The position numbers and the translations under genes are program-made. Below are positions 39,322-51,400 of a stretch of 64,000 bases of DNA, one piece after another. Source of the DNA: Taenia hydatigena (lineage: Eukaryota; Platyhelminthes; Cestoda; Cyclophyllidea; Taeniidae). The stretch's first letter is position 1; every line of letters begins with the position of its first letter. A model generated the notes under the pieces. That model worked only from the letters and a program-made list of their open reading frames with translations. It searched no databases and had not been told where the DNA came from. The stretch covers positions 5,133,107 through 5,197,106 of the forward strand of contig JADWOT020000002.1 in NCBI GenBank assembly GCA_036345935.2, read 5' to 3'.

Positions 39322-41042
39322 CCCTGCGATTGGGAAAGTTAGAATACACCTTTGTTTCCATGCCTTATTTTGCATTGTTTTAATGCGATCCAAATTGGAC
39401 TGATAAAGATTGGATGATTCGAATAAAATACACTTATGCGTTGGGTGCGACTACCAGTTTTGAAAGCTTTTCCGTCAATCACCCGAAACTTTGAGTACTT
39501 ATCTTATTTTGCAGGTCATCATCTTGAAATACGAATGCAATGTACGCACATTTGTAATATCCATCAAGAATTAACCCTAGACGTGAGAATCCATTATTTC
39601 GGCCGTTCCATTTAATCTGGATCTACAAAATCTTGCTCATTGTCTATCTACTTGTGCGTCACATTTGATGTCTTTTAACTATTGCCATAAGATCCACTCT
39701 ATTCCTTTGATTGCGCCTAAGTATTTGCTTTGGAGGCTAATACACCCGCTTGTTACGCCCAACTTTAGCATCTTTGTGCACTTCAGAATTTCGCCATTAA
39801 AACCGTAGCACCATCTGCTGCATGTGAAGAACAAAGAAAGAAAATACGAGTGACAGTGGAGCCAGTGCTGGTGAAGAATCAGAAGCAGCAAACTTTGCAA
39901 AAGTAAGATCCAGTGGTATTCGCGTCGTTCCTCGCCGAAACCTTAAATCGCCCTCTATTTATCTCAATGCCTCAGAAGCAGACTGAGTGCAGATTAGGCT
40001 TTGTCGTGTTTCTTTTGTCTTGTGACTTAAGATCTCTTTAGTGCCGAACTTCAATTCCATATTTGTTGTACCCCTTCGGTCTATCCGGTATGCATTACTA
40101 CTGCCTCTTGTGCCATCGCGTGTGTGGAGAGTGGGCACACAAATCCACTTTAACTTCGCATTTTCAACGCAGGCGAACGTCGACTCGGTTCACTGCCTAT
40201 TTGTCACGCACGCCAAGTCTCCAACCCGCCAATAGTCTTGACGTCCTTGCAGTCAAGAAAGCAGCCTTCTATATTCTTCTACAATCCATACACTGGGAAT
40301 AAGCACACTTGCTGTGAGGTTTGGAACTTGAATCAGAGGATCGACTGTTAAAATTACGTGCTCTGAATTGTTTTAAAAAGGCGAAACGTGTTTTTCATCG
40401 AGGAGCCCATGTCAATAACCCACACATTATTTATCTTGAGGTGGAAGTTAGGTCGGAATTGCGAATCCTTGCGGCTGAGTCCCTATCGCCTTCGTCTGGC
40501 GGTCTTTCTTTTGTTGATTATCAGCCTGGATAGTGACATCCTTTAAGGAAACGTGAACCATACAGCTACGTATGTACGCAGCATCTGCATTGCTCCTGTT
40601 CTGCATAACATGAACCTCTCACGAAGGTTAGCCTTGGCATCGCGACAATTGTAACGGCCTACGTGTTCTCACTGCCTGCCATTGAAAAGCGTTTTTGTGT
40701 AAATTATCAAAGGAATGCTTTTACTGCAGGACAGCTACCTGTCTTTTCTTTACTGCATCGTTAAATGGAGAAGCAAGTGTAGGCGCGTACAGAAGACCTG
40801 CATAATAGGAAATTGACAAAATTTTGAAAAGAGCTCTGACGACAGTGAATTGTTCCTGCTTGAAGAGCTATATCCTGGCATTATCAGGGTGTATAAAGAC
40901 GTAAGAGTGTAAGCGACTAGTTATCAGGAAGTTGTTCTAGTTACTTCCCAGACTGGCAGCACCTTTGAGTGCTATAAAGGAGGTAAGAGGAGAGGTCTCT
41001 GAGCTCGTGTGCAAAAATGGAGTGTCCATATAAACAGGACAG

Positions 41043-41062
41043 AGAGGAGAGTCCTCTCCTCT
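41043..41062. other. Short perfect hairpin (9-bp stem, 2-base loop) followed by TTTT
   Basis: AGAGGAGAG, TC, CTCTCCTCT lies in sequence that also carries gaggtaagaggagaggtctc about 60 bases upstream. It is not a histone-type 3' stem-loop. Its role is unknown and it may be incidental to local purine runs. Confidence 0.5.
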
Positions 41063-42719
41063 TTTACTCACTATATTCTAAATAAGCTTTAAGGTGCAAC
41101 AATTTGTCTGTGCTGTGCCAGAGATTGCAGCCATTAAGGGTTATAGTCCAGGAAGTGAACAGTGTGTGTTAAAGTGTTGCACGCGCATGTCATAGATCTG
41201 ACGCCATCGGAAACGCATGCCTTAAGCAAACCAGAACTCATGCAGTAAACCACTCTTGCTAAACCTACGGAGAGTTTGATGCTTGACCTTTGTAATCATC
41301 ATTATTTAAGCGACCTCGTTGCCGCGAAGTGTGTGCAAAAAACCAATAGAAAGCAAAATCTAATTTGCTTGGCATATACAAAACAATTTGTGGCGGTGGT
41401 ACTGACTTTGAGCTTAGTTAATTGGCATAGGAGCAAGCCTCAAGTGAGTCAAAGGATGGGGTCTGGCGATTCCTACTCCACTGTGTACGGGATAATCCAT
41501 GCTCAAAATGGGGTGAAATGACAACGAAATTGACGTAAGAACTAAAGTTTAGTTTTTTGCAAAACGGATTCGCCGTTCCAAAGCATCAAAATCTATAAGC
41601 TACAGGCTTGAGCAAAGGAGCAATTATTGTTTTTGCTTAGTTTGTTGTAAATCTTTTGAAACCACGGGACACTAGATCCTGTGCCACTCAAAGGAAGCGA
41701 TTTTGAGTTGCGCGGTCTTATCTCATCTTGTAGGCTTCCCCTTGAAATGGACGCTCAGTTTCATGGCTGCAAGACTACCTGAAGTATGGAGTGGCTCCAG
41801 GCCATGGACAGTGGCCACTTAGGAGTTATAAACATCAATGCACTCTTCAGTGATTTGGTTCGCTTTTATAAGCTCTGCCAACTCATACGAAATGACTCGT
41901 AAGACCCGACCCTCCAATAAGACGTATTTCACCGGCATCCATGTTGTCATGGCATCCTAGGTAAGGAGTCAACCAGAGTTCATGACGAAAGAGCACATCT
42001 GGAGCCTGGGCATTGATATGGACTATAAGGTGTGCGCACAGACGGGCGCATTAAAGGCTGCTTGGCACACGTCCCCGAATCTCTACAGAACTCTAATTGC
42101 AATAAATATTTAAGCCTTGATGGAGTCAAGTGCCGTGATTTCTATGAAGAAGTTAACAGACGGAACGCGATGGCTGCCAAGGCGGAACTACGTTACCACC
42201 TGCCTGAGTTGGAAGTTCCTGCCACTAAGTTGGAGGTCAAATTTGAACTGCTCGTTGCTGCTGCTTACGACTTGCCTGTACAACGGATGGGCTAACGTCT
42301 TCGTAATATTTAGAATGCCAGCTTGCCCTTAGATGACGATGAGTGATGCTTAAACATAACCATAGGAAGCACACGAATTCAGTAATGTGCTTTATCTTTC
42401 GCCATTTATTCAATGGCTAAAACAAAGTGCTTGAATAACGTGGGTAGCATAACAAAAAGATTTGCTTGCATATGCGCTTAGGATATTACACATTTGACAA
42501 ATTAAAGTGGACTTGAATTGCACTTACAAAAGCCTCGCATCTACTCCTGGCGTAGTAACGTACTATGCGGGCTGTTCAAAGTGATTACTCCCTTGATTTA
42601 AGAAATAGCTCTTCCAGTGCTGCACAAGTTGAATAAAAGTCTTCAAAACATTTTCACAATTAGTATTTCTAGCATTGACACAATCTGCTCTATTATGAGG
42701 CCTTTAGGGAGTGCCGTGA

Positions 42720-43940
42720 TAGCCGAGTAGGGTTAAGGCTGCAAAGATGTGCTCCTCAAATTATGCACGCACTAGTCCCCTCACAATTTCTCCGAAATCT
42801 CTACGCTATCACACAACATCAACCTTCTACTCTCATTGCTTCAAAGGAGTGCTAAAGGTACTTTTGAACACAGGAAGTAAAGCTTCTTGCATTCAGCGAA
42901 TTAGCAGTGCTGCTGTGAGAAACTGAGGCACCAATCAATCTACAAGTCTGCAGGGATGCGCTTATTTTTTCGACTCTGATTATCTTTTCCCTACCACATC
43001 TTACTGTGTAAAATGACCATGAAAAAATTAAAGGCGCTAAAATAATTTGCCTTTTTAGGATTAAAGATACATCGCTAAAACAAACACAAAACTGAACGTA
43101 AGGCGCAGTTGACGAAATGTCATTTATTCTGGATGTGAATAATGAAAGTGCCAGCAAAGAAATGGAATTTGTCTCCGAATGTCATCGTTACGTATGCAGT
43201 CTTCCGCCCTTACAAATGAACAGTGCACTCATTAGGCATAGTAATGAAGGCATTAAGAACGAAATGACTGATGTAGAAGAGGACGCATACCTTACTGCAC
43301 TGATGATAGCCACCACTTTACTCACTTCTTATGCCCGTGTGTGACGACGACGAATTGGAAGAAAATACAATTAGCATTTCCTATGAGTTTTGACTCACCT
43401 ATCCATCTCTAATATCATGCTTTTAGATTGAGTTTGCAGCCAAGAAGAAGGTTATTTTCTTCTCTGGATTCATGGCGCTTCCATTGTCTATACGGCGGCG
43501 AGACTCGCCTGCTTGACACCCGAAGACACGTTCAAAGAAGCGTAGTGCCTATTTTAGTGATAGCCTTTAATAAGAATCCGCGTGTGCATCTTGTAATATA
43601 TGCAGACATGTTTGTGTCAAGGTGCCGAACAAGCAGTGAGCCCTGGCTGTTTTACAAAATTAAGTCGGCCAGGTCATCCGAATAGAGTAAGAAGCATATG
43701 GAGACCGGTTCTAATATCGCACGTACTGCACAAACAACCTTACGAGTTATCAGCCCTTTAAGCATTTTTAACCATTTTCGGTAAACAGCTGGTACCTCTA
43801 CAAAATACTCCAGTCGATTTCTCACACGAAAAGAACAATCAACCTGGCACGTAATCTCAGGAGAATGTGCACAAGTTTGCGCAAGATATATTGACTTAAA
43901 TCAAACCGAGTGTCCTTTACAATCCTTTCCTTAACTCGAG
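42720..43940 (+). repeat. Inverted duplication, copy 2 (partner 10840-13310)
   Basis: The plus strand aligns with the minus strand of the partner from gtgctcctcaaattatgcacgc through the RAD9-like tail exons and on to about 43940. The partner's 1.24-kb central part (11715-12949) is absent. The junction here lies in the stretch near 43070-43095 (gcgatgtatctttaatcc and cagttttgtgttt when read on the minus strand). Confidence 0.75.
43103..43516 (+). pseudogene. RAD9-like C-terminal exons only, truncated copy
   Basis: Two exons are visible. The first (43103-43338) follows gtaag and reads AVDEMSFILDVNNES onward to TDVEEDAYLTALMIATTLL, the acidic tail block comparable with NDDIDSYMIAMETTI of RAD9. 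A gtgtga donor opens an 88-base intron ending in gcttttag. The second (43427-43516) reads IEFAAKKKVIFFSGFMALPL and ends in TGA at 43514-43516, matching the RAD9 KKFRSLFFGSI end. Both borders and the frame are intact here, unlike in the 11.3-kb copy, but the clamp-domain exons expected upstream are missing. The fragment alone could not form a 9-1-1 clamp subunit. It may be a partial duplicate, or the end of a gene whose body lies elsewhere. Confidence 0.5.
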
Positions 43941-46755
43941 ATCAAATCAAACATGCACTGACTACCGTAGCAGCTGATGTTTATTATCGGGAATCCTAAG
44001 AAAACTCTTCAATGAATACGCACTCTATGATAAGGGAGGCCGCTCAATCCATCAACAGTTTTCATTCATTTGTGTTACTTTTGTCATAACTGTCTGCGAA
44101 ATTCCCACTTTTCATTGTTATGAGGCACTATTGCATGGCTTTATACTGGATTACATATTTCTTTTAAGAGATGGTGGCAACAGCCCAAGACAAATTTCAC
44201 TAAAGCTGCCATAGTTGCAGCACTACCGCGTTTGTCTCTCCTTTCTTGCGACAATTCTTGACACAAGTGAACTGATTGCTTTACGACACCTTTATCTTCT
44301 AAGATCAAACGGCATCAACGTAGTCTTGGTGAAAACAGGAAGAGTGCCTTCCCTCACATTTGAGGAAACCTAACTTCTTGTCGAGGAGGGAGTTTGATAA
44401 AGCGCCGCATAAAATAATATAAGCATCATAATCTACACTTATATTCTGAGCACAATTTAGCTGAAAAAGTAGCTAGATTCGCCGCAGCAGTGAAGAGTGT
44501 CGAGAACTCTTGACGGACGAAAGACGCCGCAATGCGTGGGCATGATAAACACAATTGAAGCATGTTAAGAGCTTAAGGACTACCAATGTGACTCGGAGAC
44601 TTAGTCGTTTGACAAACGCACAGCAGAGGAAGTCCAGGTGATCTGTTGCCAAAGGCACGCAGCATTCAGCCTAAATGGCGTTGCGATGATGACATCCACA
44701 TCATTTAAAGATGCCTCAGGACTTTAGGGGTGAAAATTAAAGCAGCAACCCATAACGGCAACGACGATTTCTGTTTAACGATTGAATAGTTGTCAGCGAA
44801 TCATGCTAAGCCGCACATTTTTGGCTAAAATCAATGGTTTACAAAACTGACATCAAAGAAATGCACATTATTTTGAAGTAGGGTTCATCAGCGAGAAGAA
44901 TTCACTGAGCGCAAATCTGAAGATGGAGATGTCGTCAGATCTGCTCGACAGACGAAAGCCAGAAATGCACTTCACTTCTTTTATGACCGCTGAAGTAAAT
45001 GCCCTTACTGAATCACCCTGTTCATTCAAGAAGCTTGAGGGTAAAAGAGGGCAAGGCAACCAAGACGACCGCTATATTTGCGGCAGTGTGCATAAGCCTA
45101 TCCTCTATCAGCGATGACACAGATTTCAAAGCCTAAATTGGGCCATATAATTGGTGCGCCATTTCTGTTTCTAGTGCGATAAAGGTTCCATAACGTCCAT
45201 GCTCTGCAGCGAAATCCATTACCTTGAGCACAAATCGTAGGAATCATTCCAAACACAAAGTCATAAAAGCATGACGCGCATTACCTTGAGTCCTCTTTAT
45301 GGAGCAGAATGAGTAGACTTTTGCCAGAGACTTCGTTTCTCTTCATGAGAAAGTGGTTAAAGCTCACTGTGAATAAGCGAAAACTCTCCAACTTTTAGCA
45401 AAATGAGTCCTTAGTGGCTCTCCCGCAAGCAAGACCTTCGAACGGATAATCGTCCACGAAAGACGGGCAGATCCACCGCGCAGTGTGGTCGAGGAGCGTT
45501 GTCGCATGAAGACCGAATTGCATTGAGAGCTGGTCAAGTTCGCGACCATGAGACATTAAGAGCTACATACGGGATCGCATCTCTTCATACTATACTTCAA
45601 AATGAAATGGCAGTTCCTTTCCTTGGATTTTGTTTGATTCTGTTTCGTTCTGCTCGATGTAAAATAGACCGTTCATTCAGTAGCGCTTGTGACTTTACAG
45701 CTGTTAACTCGAAGCCTATTATTCTGTCCCTCCCTACCCTCAGTCATGTGGCAGGAGTTGCCTTACATCTGAAGAAATTAGGCTCAGCGAGAAATAAAAC
45801 TCAGCAGCAGAATAAGTGCTGTTCATGCAGATTCGTATAGCCAAAGAAGATAGCGAGGGAAATATTTGTTTCCAGAATTGCCTTAAGACAGGATGTGTAG
45901 TGCCGATGATTTGCACAGTGCCAAAGCCGTTGCAACTTTTTCAGGAGGTGTCTTTTTATTCTACCAACTTTCTGAGACCAGAACAACCGTCTCACTGCTG
46001 AAGAAAGATGCAACAGAAATCTGCAAATAAAAGCCGAGCATCTAATCAAGTTGGTTCAAGGCTAAATTATAAAGTCAAATTTATTGAAGTACATAAAAGT
46101 GGCGATGGCCAATAGCTGTGCGGACTGTAGGGAGTTGAATGCGGTAACAAACAAAGATACCAACTCTCGTTCCGCACCTTCAGTTTACTGACTTTCTTTG
46201 ATGGGACAAATTCGTTATTTACGTCAAATCGAATTAAAAAATCTGGCAAGTAAAAGTGGCAGATATGACGGTGAACCGCAGACCTCATGTTATCAAACAG
46301 GCTATTAGAAATTCAGTCAAAATTCCTAATGATTTGTATTGCAGCGGCACCCATTTAAAGTCTGATTAAAGCACCATTAATTGACTGGTTCCGAAAACAG
46401 TGCATAATCTGTCCGCATAATAATCTTACCTTCAATAGAGATACACGAGAGCCTAGCACTTTCACTTCCCTCACCCATTGCATCCTCTGGTCTCTGAGTT
46501 TCCTAAAATGTCAAAATGTGTTTTTAGTTTTCAACCAATTTGTGAATTTGATTTTGTAGTTCCTACACACCCAACAGTAACGCAAATGACAGCTTTGCGA
46601 TAATGTTCCACCATAATAATATGCCATATAAAATTCATGGAATTTCAAAGCATTGCAGCAAAGGCAGTTACGAATAATAGGCATTATCTGACACCGACGA
46701 AGGAAATGTTCTAGTTAGGAGTATTTTTATACGAATGATGGAATTGAACAATCGC
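43941..46755. other. No recognisable gene
   Basis: Open frames of 60-113 codons, for example 44923-45117 and 45499-45840 (+), without family signatures. The stretch around 45430-45530 is protein-like in a second frame but has internal stops. Confidence 0.45.
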
Positions 46756-47169
46756 TTAGCCATGCACAATAAAAAAACTGGACACAAAATCAGAGATGCC
46801 ACGCGCCATGGAACTAGCAGCAATAGACGTGGAGGCATTTCCATCAGCTGGCTGGACATGTTCACTGGCCTCGTACCGAAGCAAGTATTGCACAATATCA
46901 GAGTGACCATGTCTACGGGCATCCATTAGCGGTGTTTGGTTGCTCATGTTCTTCACATCGGTGGTGCTATCCGACTCACACAACAGAGTGACAGCAGCCA
47001 AATTGCCTTTCCTCGCCGTCCAGTGAAGAGGAGTGTTGCCACGGTGATCGCACAGGTGAGTGTAAGCGCCATTCTCGAGAAGGAGCTGCATCATTTCTAT
47101 GTAGCCCATTGCTGTGGCTTCTATGAGTGCAGTCGTCGTAGGATCTTCTGTGTGAACGTTAGGATCAGC
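46756..47169 (-). CDS. Ankyrin-repeat exon, uninterrupted (third family member)
   Basis: On the minus strand an acceptor cttcctag is followed by ADPNVHTEDPTTTALIEAT and then three clear ankyrin units: IEMMQLLLENGAYTHLCD, GNTPLHWTARKGNLAAVTLL and QTPLMDARRHGHSDIVQYLL. These correspond residue for residue to the broken first exons of the other two copies and supply their missing residues, for example Gln where copy 1 has TAA. The frame stays open to 46756, but the last 30 or so codons align with intron sequence of copy 1, so the true exon probably ends near 46800-46850. The donor is not obvious. No downstream exons were found on this strand, so it may be an orphan exon or the remnant of a truncated copy. 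Confidence 0.65.
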   Translation of the reverse strand, partial: ADPNVHTEDPTTTALIEATAMGYIEMMQLLLENGAYTHLCDHRGNTPLHWTARKGNLAAVTLLCESDSTTDVKNMSNQTPLMDARRHGHSDIVQYLLRYEASEHVQPADGNASTSIAASSMARGISDFVSSFFIVHG

Positions 47170-49432
47170 CTAGGAAGGTTATGCAACTTTGGGTCAGATG
47201 GATGAAATTATCTATCGCTGCGGGGCAGCAATGTTATCCTACAAATAGTGACAAAATTTAGACTTGTGGTTGCTAGAGCTGTTACTTTGCAACTAAAGCA
47301 GAGATGAAACAGGCGCTATGCTTAGCGAGCTGCGTCAACATTATGCGTGGCTTTATGAGGATGAACAACGTGTTCTCAGCTCGTCGCTTCATACTAAAGA
47401 AACAATAGTAGGTCCCAAACAACGCACGCCTTTTTCCAGTAGTTGTTTAGCAACTTGGAGCATATTGGAGTCTACTGCTTGAGACAGGGTAATTGAAGTA
47501 GAATCACTGCCTGAAGGACCAGCAATTTTTTGCCTTTTCTATAAGAGAAAGAAGTGAATGGGCATCTCGGTCGGGTGGCTTAAACAAGGTTGACAATCAG
47601 GAAAATTGTTGTGGCCACTTTTCGTTTAAATAGTGATGTGCTAAAATGAGTTTGCGCTATTAGGCGTTTGGAATCAATGATACACTGTATAAATAAAAAA
47701 TTGCCGCTGCTAAAGCAATGCTGTAACAAAAATCAAAGTAGTCCATGCACAGAAAGGGAGAGCTTACGTGCACTTCGGAGTCGCTCATACTTGCTGAATC
47801 GTTTAAAATTCGTTGCTGAGTGGCCACACAAATACTAAAATTGAACAAACTAGTATAAAACCTATCAGTTTGTAACTGATAATGTTTGTGCGAAAGGCGA
47901 TTTTGTAATTACAGCAACGGATCTTATTGGAGTGTCCAGGATCTCGATCTACCTACCGTTTCTGAACACCCATGAACGGCCATGCTGCGATTGTTCCCAA
48001 ACCATTTTGCCGCCCGTATGGGCGCAAGTAAGTCGATTTTTGCCATGCTTGAAGGAACAGTTGATTTTCTCAATTTTATAAGCTGGTGAAGATAAACTTA
48101 TGACTTGCAAAACCAGATTTTTCTCTTCCAGACTCTATCTAATCCAAACTCACACTCTATCTAACGAATGCATGTGCATTCGTGCAGCTAGACGTGCACG
48201 TGATCAGTTACTTCTAGACTTGCGTCGGTGTGCTGCCTAGCCTAGTGACAACCAATTTTTGGGACGAGAAGGGAATAAGGACTTCCGGCGTGTCAAAATG
48301 AAGTATTAAGCATCCCCAGTGTTCTTATGTTTTCATAAAATGCTCCTAAAGATATGGTTTTACATTATCTCCTCTGGTTAAGGCTAGTTTAGTGCTGACG
48401 AAAGCACCAACTTTAACGCAAACTTTCCTCGATTATCATGCACAAAACATATTCGTGTCTCCTGTACTACGCTTAGTCGTCTGCGCGTTGACTTTGTTAA
48501 CAGGTTACTGCAAATAACTTTGTGACAGTGAGCTTACAATGCAGTTGTCTTTACCTGTTTGCATTAAGGCATCTACAAGCGACTCTATTGGGAATCACCA
48601 ACCACCGAGTTAAAAACGCAGTAGTACACAAGCTTTAATCATGCAGAGCAACAGTGTTCCGGATGCCGCATAACTACCTAAATACTATTTGTCGAATTCC
48701 AGAAATGCAGTGGGAATCGTTTATCTCATTCCCGATTATAGAAGGCCGCAAGGTTACTGTGCCTCTCTGCAACAGTGTTCTATGAATACAAATAAATTAT
48801 TTTGGATATCAAAATCGGAAACGGCATCTAAGTTATTCGCTTCAAAGCGGTGCGTCTGTGCCATCTAAACGCCACTCCTGGCATCCAGCCTTAGCCTGCC
48901 AACCCTCTGTGCCGTTTGGTACCCAATCATCTGAATATCAACATGTGATACCGATTATATATGCTGAAAATACTACACAACGCAATTTTTATGCTTGTAT
49001 AACAATAATTTGGACCAATTTTTATACCTCCTGTTTCCTTTTATTTCTTTTCTCATTTTTATAATAGAAGGTTAATTGGATTTGCTTTCGAGAGGGAAAC
49101 AAGTCATTTATCTTCAGAGCTGCCTAGTCCTGTCAACCTTGAATTGTTCCGCAGGTATCGGCTCTAGATTGGCCATGCTATTCAGTGTACGTGAACTTAC
49201 GCGGTAATGATTCATCCTAAAGTCCCTTGGTAAGGCACTTGTGATGAATTTACTAATGTTAGGTTGTGAGTGAAATGACAGTCACTAGGGAGGCAACACG
49301 CGATGCAACAGATGACGGCGCCTAAAGGTTTTCTTTTGCTTGAGAAGATGATGTGGCCCGTGGAATTGAGAATCTAGGGAAAGGAATCAAGCGCCATCTT
49401 GGTGAAATTGGAACACAAGTATTGGGTCACTT
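47170..49432. other. No recognisable gene
   Basis: Short open frames only, with no repeat-family match noticed. The sequence ends at an assembly gap. Confidence 0.5.
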
Positions 49433-49532
49433 NNNNNNNNNNNNNNNNNNNNNNNNNNNNNNNNNNNNNNNNNNNNNNNNNNNNNNNNNNNNNNNNNNNN
49501 NNNNNNNNNNNNNNNNNNNNNNNNNNNNNNNN
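49433..49532. other. Assembly gap (100 N)
   Basis: Exactly 100 unresolved bases, the usual placeholder for a join of unknown length. Order and orientation across it should not be assumed, so everything left of 49433 may not be physically adjacent to what is on the right. Confidence 0.99.
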
Positions 49533-50099
49533 GCACCGCTATGCAGTGTGCAGCACATGCTTGACCCCATCTATACTACTATGCTTGACTTGCTACACAA
49601 ACCATGCGTAAAATGCAGCAAAAGTGCAAAACGCACTAGAATTTTGACGTCTAAAAGAAGACACAAACGTGGAATGTGTTCAGCTTATTTTAATTTTGTT
49701 TTTATTGCCACAATATCCCCAATGATGGAATCCACTTCTGTCGACCATTCTGCCATAGATGTGAAATAGATGGACGATAATATCTTACAGATCTAGTGAG
49801 ATGTCTGTGTGGACGTTGCTTCCCATCCCTCGAATATTCGCAGCATTCCAGCATAACCGCACTAAAAACAGCAGCGTTCTCTTTTTACATTTGCACTCCC
49901 CGAATAGAATCAGATTATCAAGCTTTGGACTGCAATCGCTTGGCATGTTTTGAGACGAATTTATGACTGCTAAATGGTGTGCTTTAAATGAAGCATTTAA
50001 CTAATGTTCTACCTCGCATGGACCAGTCACAATTTCTTTGCGGCATAAGCTGTAAACTATTCGTTTAGTGAGTACATTGTCTGCGCATTGCCTTGATTA
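49533..50099. other. No recognisable gene
   Basis: Between the gap and the next R1 copy I see no coding or repeat feature. The open frame running out of the gap to 49769 is not recognisable. Confidence 0.5.
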
Positions 50100-51400
50100 T
50101 TATTGTTTATAAGGGACTCAAGGCGTGTGTTGAGTGAAGAAGAGCAAACGGACCTTATAAGTGGGGAGGAAGTTCACCGTAAGACATGTGCTAGCATGGC
50201 TATACGCATATGCACACCTCATTCTTCAGTGCCTTTGGGGTAGCACGGGCTCCATGTTCGGCCTAGGTGGAAGGGCATTCAGCACTGCAAGTCGTCTTCA
50301 TCACCATGACGCCAACTGCGTTCGCGCATGTTGGAAGGAAAAAAAAATAAGTGAATTATCTGAATGCTGCATTGCTGCTCAGCAGTCATTGTGTACGGCG
50401 AAATGGATGAACAGGTTGAGATAAAAGTTGCAAGTCTTTGTAGAAGTGGTAAAAAAAGAGGAGGAGGAGGAGAAGTAGGAGGAAATGGTTGGATTGAGCG
50501 CCATCAAAAAGGTGATTGTAACAGAGTGGACTGTGGACCGCATACCATGCTGAGACGACACTGACTGCGATACGACCGCTCAAGTGACCATACATCTAAC
50601 TGTTGCATTTTATTAAATGAAAGAAAGGAGGCAGCAGCGTTGAGGAAGGGAACACAAATCTGGCTGCAGCATGAGGGGAGAAAAGGAAATATGGTGAACA
50701 AATGTGCACGTGCTGCATAGGTGTGATGAGAAGACGAACTGAGAAAATAAGACTTGATAAAAAAGAGTTTTTTTTTCAAAATAAAAGCATCAAAATATGT
50801 TTTTAGTTGGCTGATTCCTACTAAACTTAAATGATAAAATGAGAGATTTAGAGAACTGGTTTGCGGTGGTGGTGTTAGTGGCGAGGATGTAATAGGAGCA
50901 GTTAAATGGGATGGGGAAGAAGGGCAGTAATGTGTTCATATGTGTATGGATGCATGAAACAAAAATAATGGTAGCAATCATAGTGTTTCAGGGAGAAAAA
51001 GGCGAATTAGTAATAAGTGCACATGTCACATATGTGTGACGGCGGGGTGAAGTGCGGAAATTGTTGAGAGAAACAGCATCGTAAGAAGAAGAAGCAATCA
51101 CTTGCACAGATGATTGCATAATGTGTAATTAAAATAAGCTTAGTAAAAGAATGTAGAAGAGAAGTGGATGAATTGAGTGAAAGGATGAAGTACGGAAGGA
51201 CTTCCATCAATAAGTAAGTGAAGGGGGGATAAAAGAGGTATTGGGTGGTGGCGTGACATAAAGTACACTTACTGGGTGCGTGCGGACGGAGGGATGGATA
51301 AGTAGGAGAAATGGGAATGTCAAAGGTACAGGGGAACCCACTGCTACTACGCTCCTACTTAGAGGGTGTGAGTAGGCGAAAGGAAGAGGTAGGTACAAAG
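50100..51400 (-). repeat. R1 repeat family, copy adjoining A element
   Basis: The purine-rich plus strand matches 33290-34790. It has the catgtgctagcatggct segment (50187-50203), the cagcagtcattgtg segment near 50380, a gag-rich tract and the cacatatgtgtgacggcggggtgaa box (51025-51049). A related copy of that last box lies about 320 bases upstream near 50700, showing internal sub-repeats. Confidence 0.7.
50458..50475 (+). repeat. GAG/GGA trinucleotide run
   Basis: A run of about six gag units within the R1 copy, part of its general purine bias. Confidence 0.85.

Larger units (their letters stand above)
37111..42719. other. No recognised gene family; a few longer unassigned open frames
   Basis: Open frames at 37847-38104, 38899-39321, 40063-40302, 41276-41521 and 42032-42295 (all +) are longer than the local average but have no identifiable domain. 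A short hairpin lies at 41043-41062. Confidence 0.45.

Noticed and set aside
40090..40190. Possible C2H2 zinc finger (HYYCLLCHRVCGEWAHKSTL)
   Set aside because: Spacing of Cys and His is wrong by one or more residues and the last ligand is missing.
41788..41895. EF-hand-like stretch (WLQAMDSGHLGVININAL)
   Set aside because: Acidic loop ligands are mostly missing, it is bracketed by stops, and no companion EF-hand is visible.
43428..43685. YADM motif in an 85-codon frame, recalling the reverse transcriptase Y-x-D-D box
   Set aside because: No other RT motif nearby, the second Asp is missing, and the frame overlaps the RAD9-like tail in another phase and is not kept in the inverted copy.
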